Below, piece by piece: positions 24,101 to 36,629 of a stretch of DNA of 64,000 nucleotides. A program made the position numbers and the translations under genes. Below the pieces are notes generated by a model, which was given only the letters and a program-made list of their open reading frames with translations, searched no databases and had not been told where the DNA came from. The stretch's first letter is position 1, and the number at the start of each line of letters is the position of its first letter. The DNA comes from Hydractinia symbiolongicarpus (lineage: Eukaryota; Cnidaria; Hydrozoa; Anthoathecata; Hydractiniidae): positions 24,036,001 through 24,100,000 of the forward strand of contig NC_079888.1 of the NCBI RefSeq assembly GCF_029227915.1, given 5' to 3'.

Positions 24101-26390
24101 TAAATTATTTTTGCACCACTAAAACGCATGAGACTTGTAGTTTTCAAAAATTTTCATTTTTGATAACACGCTGAATAAAAGCAGTTTAATCACCGGCAAA
24201 CGAAAACCTGCGATTTCCCTAAATCCCGGACTCGGCCCGTATAGGCAAAGGTATACAAAGAAAGTACCCAGGGAGTAAACTCATTTCCAGAACGTTTTTT
24301 TAAATTATTTTTTCACCACTAAAACGCATAAGACTTGTAGTTTTTAAAAATGTTTTCATTTTTGATGAGACGCTGAATAAAAGAAGTTTAATCGCCAGCA
24401 AACGAAAACCCGCGATTTCCCGTAACTCTCGGGCTTGGCCCGTATAGTCAAAAGTATACAAAGAAAGTACCCAGGGAGTAAGCTCATTTCCCGAACGATT
24501 TTTTATATTATTTTTTTACCACTAAACGCATGAGACTTGTAGTTTTCAAAAATATTTTCATATTTGATGGGACGCTGAATAAAAGAAGTTTAATCGCCGG
24601 CAAACGAAAATCCGCGATTTCCCGTAAATCCCGGACTCGGCCCCTATAGTCAAAAGTATACAAAGAAAGTACCCAGGGAGTAAACTCATTTCCCGAACGA
24701 TTTTTTAAATTATTTTTTCACCACTAAAACGCATGAGACTTGTAGTTTTCAAAAATTTTCATTTTTGATGAGACGCTGAATAAAAGCAGTTTAATCGCCG
24801 GCAAACGAAAACCCGCAATTTCCCGTAAATTCCGGGCTTGGCACGTATAGTCGAATGTATACAAAGAAAGTACCCTGTGAGTAAACTCATTTCCAGAACG
24901 ATTTTTTAAATTATTTTTTCACCACTAAAACGCATAAGACTTGTAGTTTTTAAAAATGTTTTCATTTTTGATGAGACGCTGAATAAAAGCAGTTTAATCG
25001 CCGGCAAACGAAAACCTGCGATTTCCCTAAATCCCGGACTCGGCCCGTATAGGCAAAGGTATACAAAGAAAGTACCCAGGGAGTAAACTCATTTCCAGAA
25101 CGTTTTTTTAAATTATTTTTTCACCACTAAAACGCATAAGACTTGTAGTTTTTAAAAATGTTTTCATTTTTGATGAGACGCTGAATAAAAGAAGTTTAAT
25201 CGCCAGCAAACGAAAACCCGCGAATTCCCGTAAATCTCGTGCTTGGCCCGTATAGTCAAAAGTATACAAAGAAAGTACCCAGGGAGTAAACTCATTTCCC
25301 GAACGATTTTTTATATTATTTTTTTACCACTAAACGCATGAGACTTGTAGTTTTCAAAAATTTTTTCATATTTGATGGGACGCTGAATAAAAGAAGTTTA
25401 ATCGCCGGCAAACGAAAATCCGCGATTTCCCGTAAATCCTGGACTCGGCCCCTATAGTCAAAAGTATACAAAGAAAGTACCCAGGGAGTAAACTCATTTC
25501 CCGAACGATTTTTTAAATTATTTTTTCACCACTAAAACGCATGAGACTTGTAGTTTTCAAAAATGTTTTCATTTTTGATGAGACGCTGAATGAAAGAAGT
25601 TTATTCGCCGGCAAACGAAAACCCGCGATTTCCCGTAAATCCCGGGCTTGGCCCTTATAGTCAAAAGTATACAAAGAAAGTACCCAGGGAGTAAACTCAT
25701 TTCCTGAACGATTTTTTATATTATTTTTTTACCACTAAACGCATGAGACTTGTAGTTTTCAAAAATGTTTTCATTTTTGATGAGACGCTGAATAAAAGAA
25801 GTTTAATCGCCGGCAAACGAAAACCCGCGATTTCCCGTAAATCCCGGGCTTGGCCCGTATAGTCAAAAGTATACAAAGAAAGTACCCAGGGAGTAAACTC
25901 ATTTCCCGAACGATTTTTTATATTATTTTTTTACCACTAAACGCATGAGACTTGTAGTTTTCAAAAATATTTTTATATTTGATGGGACGCTGAATAAAAG
26001 AAGTTTAATCCCCGGCAAACAAAATCCGCGATTTCCCGTAAATCCTGGACTCGGCCCGTATAGTCAAAAGTATACAAAGAAAGTACCCAGGGAGTAAACT
26101 CATTTCCCGAACGATTTTTTAAATTATTTTTTCACCACTAAAACGCATGAGACTTGTAGTTTTCAAAAATGTTTTCATTTTTGATGAGACGCTGAATAAA
26201 AGAAGTTTATTCGCCGGCAAACGAAAACCCGCGATTTCCCGTAAATCCCGGGCTTGGCCCGTATAGTCAAAAGTATACAAAGAAAGTACCCAGGGAGTAA
26301 ACTCATTTCCCGAACGATTTTTTATATTATTTTTTTACCACTAAACGCATGAGACTTGTAGTTTTCAAAAATATTTTCATATTTGATGGG

Positions 26391-26410
26391 ACGCTGAATA
26401 AAAGAAGTTT
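26391..26410. other. Empty retrotransposon insertion site in copy A
   Basis: The uninterrupted sequence ACGCTGAATAAAAGAAGTTT here matches the two flanks of the retrotransposon in copy B (45,608-45,622 and 46,928 onward). Both flanking monomers agree, including the rare downstream markers CGTAAATACCGG and the GAAG variant of the CAAAG landmark. The segment AAGA at 26,402-26,405 is present once here and on both sides of the insertion in B. Confidence 0.85.
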
Positions 26411-29400
26411 AATCGCCGGCAAACGAAAATCCGCGATTTCCCGTAAATACCGGACTCGGCCCGTATAGTCAAAAGTATACGAAGAAAGTACCCAGGGAGT
26501 AAACTCATTTCCTGAACGATTTTTTAAATTATTTTTTCACCACTAAAACGCATGAGACTTGTAGTTTTCAAAAATGTTTTCATTTTTGATGAGACGCTGA
26601 ATAAAAGAAGTTTATTCGCCGGCAAACGAAAACCCGCGATTTCCCGTAAATCCCGGGCTTGGCCCGTATAGTCAAAAGTATACAAAGAAAGTACCCAGGG
26701 AGTAAACTCATTTCCCGAACGATTTTTTAAATTATTTTTTCACCACTAAAACGCATGAGACTTGTAGTTTTTAAAAATGTTTTCATTTTTGATGAGACTG
26801 TAAAGAAAAGAAGTTTAATCGCCGGCAAACGAAAATCTGCGATTTCCCGTAAATCCCGGACTCGGCCCCTATAGTCAAAAGTATACAAAGAAAGTACCCA
26901 GGGAGTAAACTCATTTCCCGAACGATTTTTTAAATTATTTTTTCACCACTAAAACGCATGAGACTTGTAGTTTTCAAAAATGTTTTCATTTTTGATGAGA
27001 CGCTGAATAAAAGAAGTTTATTCGCCGGCAAACGAAAACCCGCGATTTCCCGTAAATCCCGGGCTTGGCCCTTATAGTCAAAAGTATACAAAGAAAGTAC
27101 CCAGGGAGTAAACTCATTTCCTGATTGATTTTTTATATTATTTTTTTACCACTAAACGCATGAGACTTGTAGTTTTCAAAAATGTTTTCATTTTTGATGA
27201 GACGCTGAATAAAAGAAGTTTAATCGCCGGCAAACGAAAACCCGCGATTTCCCGTAAATCCCGGGCTTGGCCCGTATAGTCAAAAGTATACAAAGAAAGT
27301 ACCCAGGGAGTAAACTCATTTCCCGAACGATTTTTTATATTATTTTTTTACCACTAAACGCATGAGACTTGTAGTTTTCAAAAATATTTTCATATTTGAT
27401 GGGACGCTGAATAAAAGAAGTTTAATCCCCGGCAAACGAAAATCCGCGATTTCCCGTAAATCCTGGACTCGGCCCGTATAGTCAAAAGTATACAAAGAAA
27501 GTACCCAGGGAGTAAACTCATTTCCTGATTGATTTTTTATATTATTTTTTTACCACTAAACGCATGAGACTTGTAGTTTTCAAAAATGTTTTCATTTTTG
27601 ATGAGACGCTGAATAAAAGAAGTTTAATCGCCGGCAAACGAAAACCCGCGATTTCCCGTAAATCCCGGGCTTGGCCCGTATAGTCAAAAGTATACAAAGA
27701 AAGTACCCAGGGAGTAAACTCATTTCCCGAACGATTTTTTATATTATTTTTTTACCACTAAACGCATGAGACTTGTAGTTTTCAAAAATATTTTCATATT
27801 TGATGGGACGCTGAATAAAAGAAGTTTAATCCCCGGCAAACGAAAATCCGCGATTTCCCGTAAATCCTGGACTCGGCCCGTATAGTCAAAAGTATACAAA
27901 GAAAGTACCCAGGGAGTAAACTCATTTCCCGAACGATTTTTTAAATTATTTTTTCACCACTAAAACGCATGAGACTTGTAGTTTTCAAAAATGTTTTCAT
28001 TTTTGATGAGACGCTGAATAAAAGAAGTTTATTCGCCGGCAAACGAAAACCCGCGATTTCCCGTAAATCCCGGGCTTGGCCCGTATAGTCAAAAGTATAC
28101 AAAGAAAGTACCCAGGGAGTAAACTCATTTCCCGAACGATTTTTTATATTATTTTTTTACCACTAAACGCATGAGACTTGTAGTTTTCAAAAATGTTTTC
28201 ATATTTGATGGGACGCTGAATAAAAGAAGTTTAATCGCCGGCAAACGAAAATCCGCGATTTCCCGTAAATACCGGACTCGGCCAGTATAGTCAAAAGTAT
28301 ACGAAGAAAGTACCCAGGGAGTAAACTCATTTCCTGAACGATTTTTTAAATTATTTTTTCACCACTAAAACGCATGAGACTTGTAGTTTTCAAAAATGTT
28401 TTCATTTTTGATGAGACGCTGAATAAAAGAAGTTTATTCGCCGGCAAACGAAAACCCGCGATTTCCCGTAAATCCCGGACTCGGCCCGTATAGTCAAAAG
28501 TATACAAAGAAAGTACCCAGGGAGTAAACTCATTTCCCGAACGATTTTTTAAATTATTTTTTCACCACTAAAACGCATGAGACTTGTAGTTTTTAAAAAT
28601 GTTTTCATTTTTGATGAGACTGTAAAGAAAAGAAGTTTAATCGCCGGCAAACGAAAACCTGCGATTTCCCGTAAATCCTGGACTCGGCCCGTATAGTCAA
28701 AAGTATACAAAGAAAGTACCCAGGGAGTAAACTCATTTCCCAAACGATTTTTTAAGTTATTATTTCACCACTAAAACGCATGAGACTTGTAATTTTCAAG
28801 AATGTTTTCATTTTTGATGAGACGCTGAATAAAAGAAGTTTAATCGCCGGCAAACGAAAACCCGCGATTTCCTGTAAATCCCGGCTTGGCCCGTATAGTC
28901 AAAAGTATACAAAGAAAGTACCCAGGGAGTAAACTCATTTCCCGAACGATTTTTTAAATTATTTTTGCACCACTAAAACGCATGAGATTTGTAGTTTTCA
29001 AAAATGTTTTCATTTTTGATGAGACGCTGAATAAAAGCAGTTTAATCGCCGGCAAACGAAAACCTGCGATTTCCCTAAATCCCGGACTCGGCCCGTATAG
29101 GCAAAGGTATACAAAGAAAGTACCCAGGGAGTAAACTCATTTCCAGAACGATTTTTTAAATTATTTTTTCACCACTAAAACGCATAAGACTTGTAGTTTT
29201 TAAAAATGTTTTCATTTTTGATGAGACGCTAAATAAAAGAAGTTTAATCGCCGGCAAACGAAAACCCGCAATTTCCCGTAAATCCCGGGCTTGGCCCGTA
29301 TAGTCAAAAGTATACAAAGAAAGTACCCAGGGAGTAAACTCATTTCCCGAACGATTTTTTAAATTTTTTTTTCACCACTAAAACGCATGAGACTTGTAGT

Positions 29401-29431
29401 TTTCAAAAATGTTTTCATTTTTGATGAGACG

Positions 29432-29523
29432 CTTAATGAAAGAGGTTTAATCGCCGGAAAACGAAAACCCGCAATTTCTTAATGAAAGAGGTTTAATCGC
29501 CGGAAAACGAAAACCCGCGATTT
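29432..29523 (-). repeat. 46-bp direct duplication inside a monomer
   Basis: The run starting CTTAATGAAAGAGG at 29,432 restarts at 29,478, a 46-bp tandem duplication within one monomer. The copies differ at CGCAATTTC against CGCGATTTC. It lies about 150 bp before the second inversion junction and is also present in copy B at 49,554-49,645. Confidence 0.92.
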
Positions 29524-29649
29524 CCCGTAAATCCCGGGCTTGGCCCGTATAGTCGAATGTATACAAAGAAAGTACCCTGTGAGTAAACTCATTTCCAGAA
29601 CGATTTTTTAAATTATTTTTTCACCACTAAAACGCATCAGACTTCTAGT

Positions 29650-29690
29650 TTTTAAAAATGTTTTCAAATGTTTTCGAAATCGTTCGGGAA
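29650..29690. other. Inversion junction 2 (reverse to forward) with duplicated 10-mer
   Basis: Reverse satellite ends with AAATGTTTTC at 29,656-29,665. The same 10-mer repeats at once at 29,666-29,675, followed by a single G and then forward satellite starting AAATCGTTCGGG. The forward arm starts at the monomer landmark AATCG, and the reverse arm stops near monomer position 143. The duplicated 10-mer is a small templated insertion. Confidence 0.93.
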
Positions 29691-32600
29691 ATGAGTTTAC
29701 TCCCTGGGTACTTTCTTTGCATACTTTTGACTATACGGGCCAAGCCCGGGATTTACGGGAAAACGCGGGATTTCGTTTGCCGGCGATTAAACTTCTTTTA
29801 TTCAGCGTCTCATCAAAAATGAAAACATTTTTGCAAACTACAAGTCTCATGCGTTTCAGTGGTGAAAAAAAAATTTAAAAAATCGTTCGCGAAATGAGAT
29901 TACTTCCTGGGTACTTTCTTTGTATACATTCGACTATGCGGGCCAAGCCCCGGATTTACGGGAAATCGCGGATTTTCGTTTGCCGGCGATTAAACTTCTT
30001 TTATTCAGCGTCCCATCAAATATGAAAATATTTTTGAAAACTACAAGTCTCATGCGTTTAGTGGTAAAAAAATAAAATAAAAAATCGTTCGGGAAATGAG
30101 TTTACTCCCTGGGTACTTTCTTTGTATACTTTTGACTATACGGGCCAAGCCCGGGATTTACGGGAAATCGCGGGTTTTCGTTTGCCGGCGATTAAACTTC
30201 TTTTATTCTGCGTCTCATCAAAAATGAAAACATTTTTAAAAACTACAAGTCTTATGCGTTTTAGTGGTGAAAAAACAATTTAAAAAATCGTTCTGGAAAT
30301 GAGTTTACTCCCTGGGTACTTTCTTTGTATACTTTTGACTATACGGACCGAGTCCGGCATTTAGGGAAATCGCAGGTTTTCGTTTGCCGGCGATTAAACT
30401 TCTTTTATTCAGCGTCTCATCAAAAATGAAAACATTTTTAAAAACTACAAGTCTCATGCGTTTTAGTGGTGAAAAAGTAATTTAAAAAATCGTTCGGGGA
30501 ATGAGTTTACTCCCTGGGTACTTTCTTTGTATACTTTTGACTATACGGGCCAAGCCCGGGATTTACGGGAAATCGCGGGTTTTCGTTTGCCGGCGATTAA
30601 ACTTCTTTTATTCAGCGTCCCATCAAAAATGAAAACATTTTTGAAAACTACAAGTCTCATACGTTTTAGTGGTGAAAAAATAATTTAAAAATCGTTCGGG
30701 AAATGAGTTTACTCCCTGGGTACCTTCTTTGTATACTTTTGACTATACGGGCCGAGTCCGGGATTCACGGGAAATCGCGGATTTTCGTTTGCCGGCGATT
30801 AAACTTCTTTTCTTCAGCGTCCCATCAAATATGAAAATACTTTTGAAAACTACAAGTCTCTTGCGTTTAGTGGTAAAAAAATAATATAAAAAATTGTTCG
30901 GGAAATGAGTTTACTCCCTGGGTACTTTCTTTGTATACTTTTGACTATACGGGCCAAGCAAGGGATTTACGGGAATCGCGGATTTTCGTTTGCCGGCGAT
31001 TAAACTTCTTTTATTCAGCGTTCCATCAAATATGAAAATATTTTTGAAAACTACAAGTCTCATGCGTTTAGTGGTAAAAAAATAATATAAAAAATCGTTC
31101 GGGAAATGAGTTTACTCCCTGGGTACTTTCTTTGTATACTTTTGACTATACGGGCCGAGTCCGGGATTCACGGGAAATCGCGGATTTTCGTTTGCCGGCG
31201 ATTAAACTTCTTTTCTTCAGCGTCCCATCAAATATGAAAATATTTTTGAAAACTACAAGTCTCATGCGTTTAGTGGTAAAAAAATAATATAAAAAATCGT
31301 TCGGGAAATGAGTTTACTCCCTGGGTCCTTTCTTTGTATACTTTTGACTATACGGGCCAAGCAAGGGATTTACGGGAAATCGCGGGTTTTCGTTTGCCGG
31401 CGATTAAACTTCTTTTATTCAGCGTCTCATCAAAAATGAAAACATTTTTAAAAACTACAAGTCTTATGCGTTTTAGTGGTGAAAAAATAATTTAAAAAAT
31501 CGTTCTGAAAATGAGTTTACTCACAAGGTACTTTCTTTGTATACATTCGACTATACGGGCCAAGCCCCGGATTTACGGGAAATCGCGGGTTTTCGTTTTC
31601 CGGCGATTAAACCTATTTCATTAAGCGTCTCATCAAAAATGAAAACATTTTTGAAAACTACAAGTCTCATGCGTTTTAGTGGTGAAAAAATAATTTAAAA
31701 AATCGTTCGGGAAATGAGTTTACTCCCTGGGTACTTTCTTTGTATACTTTTGACTATACGGGCCGAGTGCGGGATTTACGGGAAATCGCGGATTTTCGTT
31801 TGCCGGCGATTAAACTTCTTTTATTCAGCGTTCCATCAAATATGAAAATATTTTTGAAAACTACAAGTCTCATGCGTTTAGTGGTAAAAAAATAATATAA
31901 AAAATCGTTCGGGAAATGAGTTTACTCCCTGGGTACTTTCTTTGTATACTTTTGACTATACGGGCCAAGCCCGGGATTTACGGGAAATCGCGGGTTTTCG
32001 TTTCCGGCGATTAAACTTCTTTTATTCAGCGTCTCATCAAAAATGAAAACATTTTTAAAAACTACAAGTCTTATGCGTTTTAGTGGTGAGAAAATAATTT
32101 AAAAAATCGTTCTGGAAATGAGTTTACTCCCTGGGTACTTTCTTTGTATACTTTTGGCTATACGGGCCGAGTCCGGCATTTAGGGAAATCGCAGGTTTTC
32201 GTTTGCGGCGATTAAACTGCTTTTTCTCAGCGTCTCATCAAAAATGAAAACATTTTTGAAAACTACAAGTCTCATGCGTTTTAGTGGTGAAAAAGTAATT
32301 TAAAAAATCGTTCGGGAAATGAGTTTACTCCCTGGGTACTTTCTTTGTATACTTTTGACTATACGGGCCAAGCCTGGGATTTACGGGAAATCGCGGGTTT
32401 TCGTTTGCCGGCGATTAAACCTATTTCATTAAGCGTCTCATCAAAAATGAAAACATTTTTGAAAACTACAAGTCTCATGCGTTTTAGTGGTGAAAAAAAA
32501 TTTAAAAAATCGTTCGGGAAATGAGTTTACTCCCTGGGTACTTTCTTTGTATACATTCGACTATACGGGCCAAGCCCCGGATTTACGGGAAAACGCGGGA

Positions 32601-32968
32601 TTTCGTTTGCCGGCGATTAAACTGCTTTTATTCAGCGTCCCATCAAAAATGAAAACATTTTTGAAAACTACAAGTCTCATGCGTTTTAGTGGTGAAAATG
32701 TAATTTAAAAAATCGTTCGGGAAATGAGTTTACTCCCTGGGTACTTTCTTTGTATACTTTTGACTATACGGGCCAAGCCCCGGATTTACGGGCAAACGCG
32801 GGATTTCGTTTGCCGGCGATTAAACTGCTTTTATTCAGCGTCTCATCAAAAATGAAAACATTTTTGAAAACTACAAGTCTCATGCGTTTTGGTGATGAAA
32901 AAAAAAATTAAAAAATTGTTCGGGAAATGAGATTACTCCCTGGGTACTTTTCTTTGTATACATTCGAC
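29677..32968 (+). repeat. Satellite block III, forward orientation
   Basis: About 16 forward monomers lie between the two reverse blocks. The left part (29,677-30,371) is the right flank of copy A and matches 49,799-50,696, apart from one monomer missing here. Shared rare markers are TTTGCATAC, TTTTTGCAAACTAC, CGTTCGCGAAATGAG, AAAAATAAAATAAAAAATCG and TTATTCTGCG. The right part (30,372-32,968) is the left flank of copy B and matches 13,989-16,587. No gene is present. Confidence 0.95.
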
Positions 32969-32980
32969 TTTCCAGAACGA
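32960..32980. other. Inversion junction 3 (forward to reverse), duplicate of junction 1
   Basis: The joint ATTCGACTTTCCAGAACG is identical to that at 16,581-16,598, and the preceding monomer carries the same oddities (GGTGATG followed by a long A-run, and an extra T in GGTACTTTTCTTTG). One A is missing from the A-run, which changes the offset from 16,383 to 16,382. Confidence 0.93.
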
Positions 32981-35900
32981 TTTTTTAAATTACTTTTTCA
33001 CCACTAAAACGCATGAGACTTGTAGTTTTCAAAAATGTTTTCATTTTTGATGAGACGCTGAATAAAAGCAGTTTAATCGCCGGCAAACGAAATCCCGCGT
33101 TTGCCCGTAAATCCGGGGCTTGGCCCGTATAGTCGAATGTATACAAAGAAAGTACCCAGGGAGTAAACTCATTTCCCGAACGATTTTTTAAATTTTTTTT
33201 CACAACTAAAACGCATGAGACTTGTAGTTTTCAAAAATGTTTTCATTTTTGATGAGACGCTGAATAAAGGAAGTTTATTCGCCGGCAAACGAAACCCGCG
33301 ATTTCCCGTAAATCCCGGGCTTGGCCCGTATAGTCAAAGGTATACAAAGAAAGTACCCAAGGAGTAAACTTATTTCCCGAACGATTTTTTAAATTACTTT
33401 TTCACCACTAAAACGCATGAGACTTGCAGTTTTTAAAAATGTTTTCATTTTTGATAAGACGCTGAATAAAAGCAGTTTAATCGCCGGCAAACGAAATCCC
33501 GCGATTTCCCGTAAATCCCGGACTCGGCCCGTATAGTCAAAAGTATACAAAGAAAGTATCCAGGGAGTAAACTCATTTCCCGAACGATTTTTTAAATTAT
33601 TTTTTCACCACTAAAACGCATGAGACTTGTAGTTTTCAAAAATGTTTTCATTTTTGATGAGACGCTGAATAAAAGAAGTTTATTCGCCGGCAAACGAAAA
33701 CCCGCGATTTCTCGTAAATCCCGGGCTTGGCCCGTATAGTCAAAAGTATACAAAGAAAGTACCCAGGGAGTAAACTCATTTCCCGAACGATTTTTTAAAT
33801 TACTTTTTCACCACTAAAACGCATGAGACTTGTAGTTCTTAAAAATGTTTTCATTTTTGATGAGACGCTGAATAAAAGAAGTTTAATCGCCGGCAAACGA
33901 AAACCTGCGATTTCCCGTAAATCCTGGACTCGGCCCGTATAGTCAAAAGTATACAAAGAAAGTACCCAGGGAGTAAACTCATTTCCCAAACGATTTTTTA
34001 AATTATTATTTCACCACTAAAACGCATGAGACTTGTAATTTTCAAGAATGTTTTCATTTTTGATGAGACGCTGAATAAAAGCAGTTTAATCGCCGGCAAA
34101 AAAAAACCCGCAATTTCCCGTAAATCCCGGGCTTGGCACGTATAGTCGAATGTATACAAAGAAAGTACCCTGTGAGTAAACTCATTTCCAGAACGATTTT
34201 TTAAATTATTTTGTCACCACTAAAACGCATAAGACTTGTAGTTTTTAAAAATGTTTTCATTTTTGATGAGACGCTGAATAAAAGAAGTTTAATCGCCGGC
34301 AAACGAAAACCCGCGATTTCCCGTAAATCCCGGGCTTGGCACGTATAGTCGAATGTATACAAAGAAAGTACCCTGTGAGTAAACTCATTTCCAGAACGAT
34401 TTTTTAAATTATTTTGTCACCACTAAAACGCATAAGACTTGTAGTTTTTAAAAATGTTTTCATTTTTGATGAGACGCTGAATAAAAGAAGTTTAATCGCC
34501 GGCAAACGAAAACCCGCGATTTACCGTAAATCCCAGCTTGGCCCGTATAGTCAAAAGTATACAAAGAAAGTACCCAGGGAGTAAACTCATTTCCCGAACG
34601 ATTTTTTAAATTATTTTTGCACCACTAAAACGCATGAGACTTGTAGTTGTCAAAAATGTTTTCATTTTTGATGAGACGCTGAATAAAAGCAGTTTAATCG
34701 CCGGCAAACGAAAACCTGCGATTTCCCTAAATCCCGGACTCGGCCCGTATAGGCAAAGGCATACAAAGAAAGTACCCAGGGAGTAAACTCATTTCCAGAA
34801 CGATTTTTTAAATTATTTTTTCACCACTAAAACGCATAAGACTTGTAGTTTATAAAAATGTTTTCATTTTTGATGAGACGCTGAATAAAAGAAGTTTAAT
34901 CGCCGGCAAACGAAAACCCGCGATTTCCCGTAAATCCCGGGCTTGGCCCGTATGGTCAAAAGTGTACAAAGAAAGTACCCAGGGAGTAAACTCATTTCCC
35001 GAACGATTTTTTATATTATTTTTTTACCACTAAACGCATGAGACTTGTAGTTTTCAAAAATATTTTCATATTTGATGGGACGCTGAATAAAAGAAGTTTA
35101 ATCGCCGGCAAACGAACATCCGCGATTTCCCGTAAATCCCGGACTCGGCCCGTATAGTCAAAAGTATACAAAGAAAGTACCCAGGGAGTAAACTCATTTC
35201 CCGAACGATTTTTTAAATTTTTTTTTCACCACTAAAACGCATGAGACTTGTAGTTTTCAAAAATGTTTTCATTTTTGATGAAACGCTGAATAAAAGAAGT
35301 TTAATCGCCGGCAAACGAAAACCTGCGATTTCCCGTAAATCCTCGACTCGGCCCGTATAGTCAAAAGTATACAAAGAAAGTACCCAGGGAGTAAACTCAT
35401 TTCCCAAACGATTTTTTAAATTATTATTTCACCACTAAAACGCATGAGACTTGTAGTTTTCAAGAATGTTTTCATTTTTGATGAGACGCTGAATAAAAGC
35501 AGTTTAATCGCCGGCAAACGAAAACCCGCGATTTCCCGTAAATCCCGGGCTTGGCACGTATAGTCGAATGTATACAAAGAAAGTACCCTGTGAGTAAACT
35601 CATTTCCAGAACGATTTTTTAAATTATTTTTTCACCACTAAAACGCCTAAGACTTGTAGTTTTTAAAACTGTTTTCATTTTTGATAAGACGCTGAATAAA
35701 AGAAGTTTAATCGCCGGCAAACGAAAACCCGCGATTTCCCGTAAATCCCGGCTTGGCCCGTATAGTCAAAAGTTTACAAAGAAAGTACCCAGGGAGTAAA
35801 CTCATTTCCCGAACGACTTTTTAAATTATTTTTTCACCACTAAATCGCATGAGACTTGTATTTTTCGAAAATGTTTTCATTTTTGATGAGACGCTGAATA

Positions 35901-36629
35901 AAATCAGTTTAATCGCCGGCAAACGAAAACCTGCGATTTCCCTAAATCCCGGACTCGGCCCGTATAGGCAAAAGGCATACAAAGAAAGTACCCAGGGAGT
36001 AAACTCATTTCCAGAACGATTTTTTAAATTATTATTTCACCACTAAAACGCATGAGACTTGTAGTTTTCAAGAATGTTTTCATTTTTGATGAGACGCTGA
36101 ATAAAAGCAGTTTAATCGCCGGCAAACGAAAACCCGCGATTTCCCGTAAATCCCGGGCTTGGCACGTATAGTCGAATGTATACAAAGAAAGTACCCTGTG
36201 AGTAAACTCATTTTCAGAACGATTTTTTAAATTATTTTTTCACCACTAAAACGCCTAAGACTTGTAGTTTTTAAAACTGTTTTCATTTTTGATAAGACGC
36301 TGAATAAAAGAAGTTTAATCGCCGGCAAACGAAAACCCGCGATTTCCCGTAAATCCCGGCTTGGCCCGTATAGTCAAAAGTATACAAAGAAAGTACCCAG
36401 GGAGTAAACTCATTTCCCGAACGACTTTTTAAATTATTTTTTCACCACTAAATCGCATGAGACTTGTATTTTTCGAAAATGTTTTCATTTTTGATGAGAC
36501 GCTGAATAAAAGAAGTTTAATCGCCGGCAAACGAAAACCCGCGATTTCCCGTAAATCCCGGCTTGGCCCGTATAGTCAAAAGTATACAAAGAAAGTACCC
36601 AGGGAGAAAACTCATTTCCCGAACGACTT

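Larger units (their letters stand above)
16588..29675 (-). repeat. Satellite block II, reverse orientation (copy A)
   Basis: The landmarks of the monomer appear here in reverse complement (for example CACCACTAAAACGCATGAG, CGCCGGCAAACG, GTATACAAAGAAAGTACCC) with the same ~203-bp period. There are about 65 monomers and no gene. One recurrent subtype combines TTTTTATATTATTTTTTTACC, CTAAACGCATGAG, ATATTTTCATATTTGATGGG and CGAAAATCCGCG. It is common between 23,080 and 28,260 and is interspersed with the standard type. Confidence 0.96.
13989..30371. repeat. 16.4-kb segmental tandem duplication, copy A (contains inverted block)
   Basis: This block and the next share both inversion junctions. Positions 13,989-16,587 match 30,372-32,969 at an offset of 16,383 (later 16,382) bp. 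By eye I found about six substitutions and one A-run indel in that 2.6 kb. The internal order is forward satellite, junction at 16,587, reverse satellite, junction at about 29,676, forward satellite. The duplication joint lies between 30,372 and 30,400, where the sequence switches from the type seen at 50,670-50,696 to the type seen at 13,989. Monomer phase is kept across the joint. That fits unequal crossover between homologous monomers. Confidence 0.88.
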
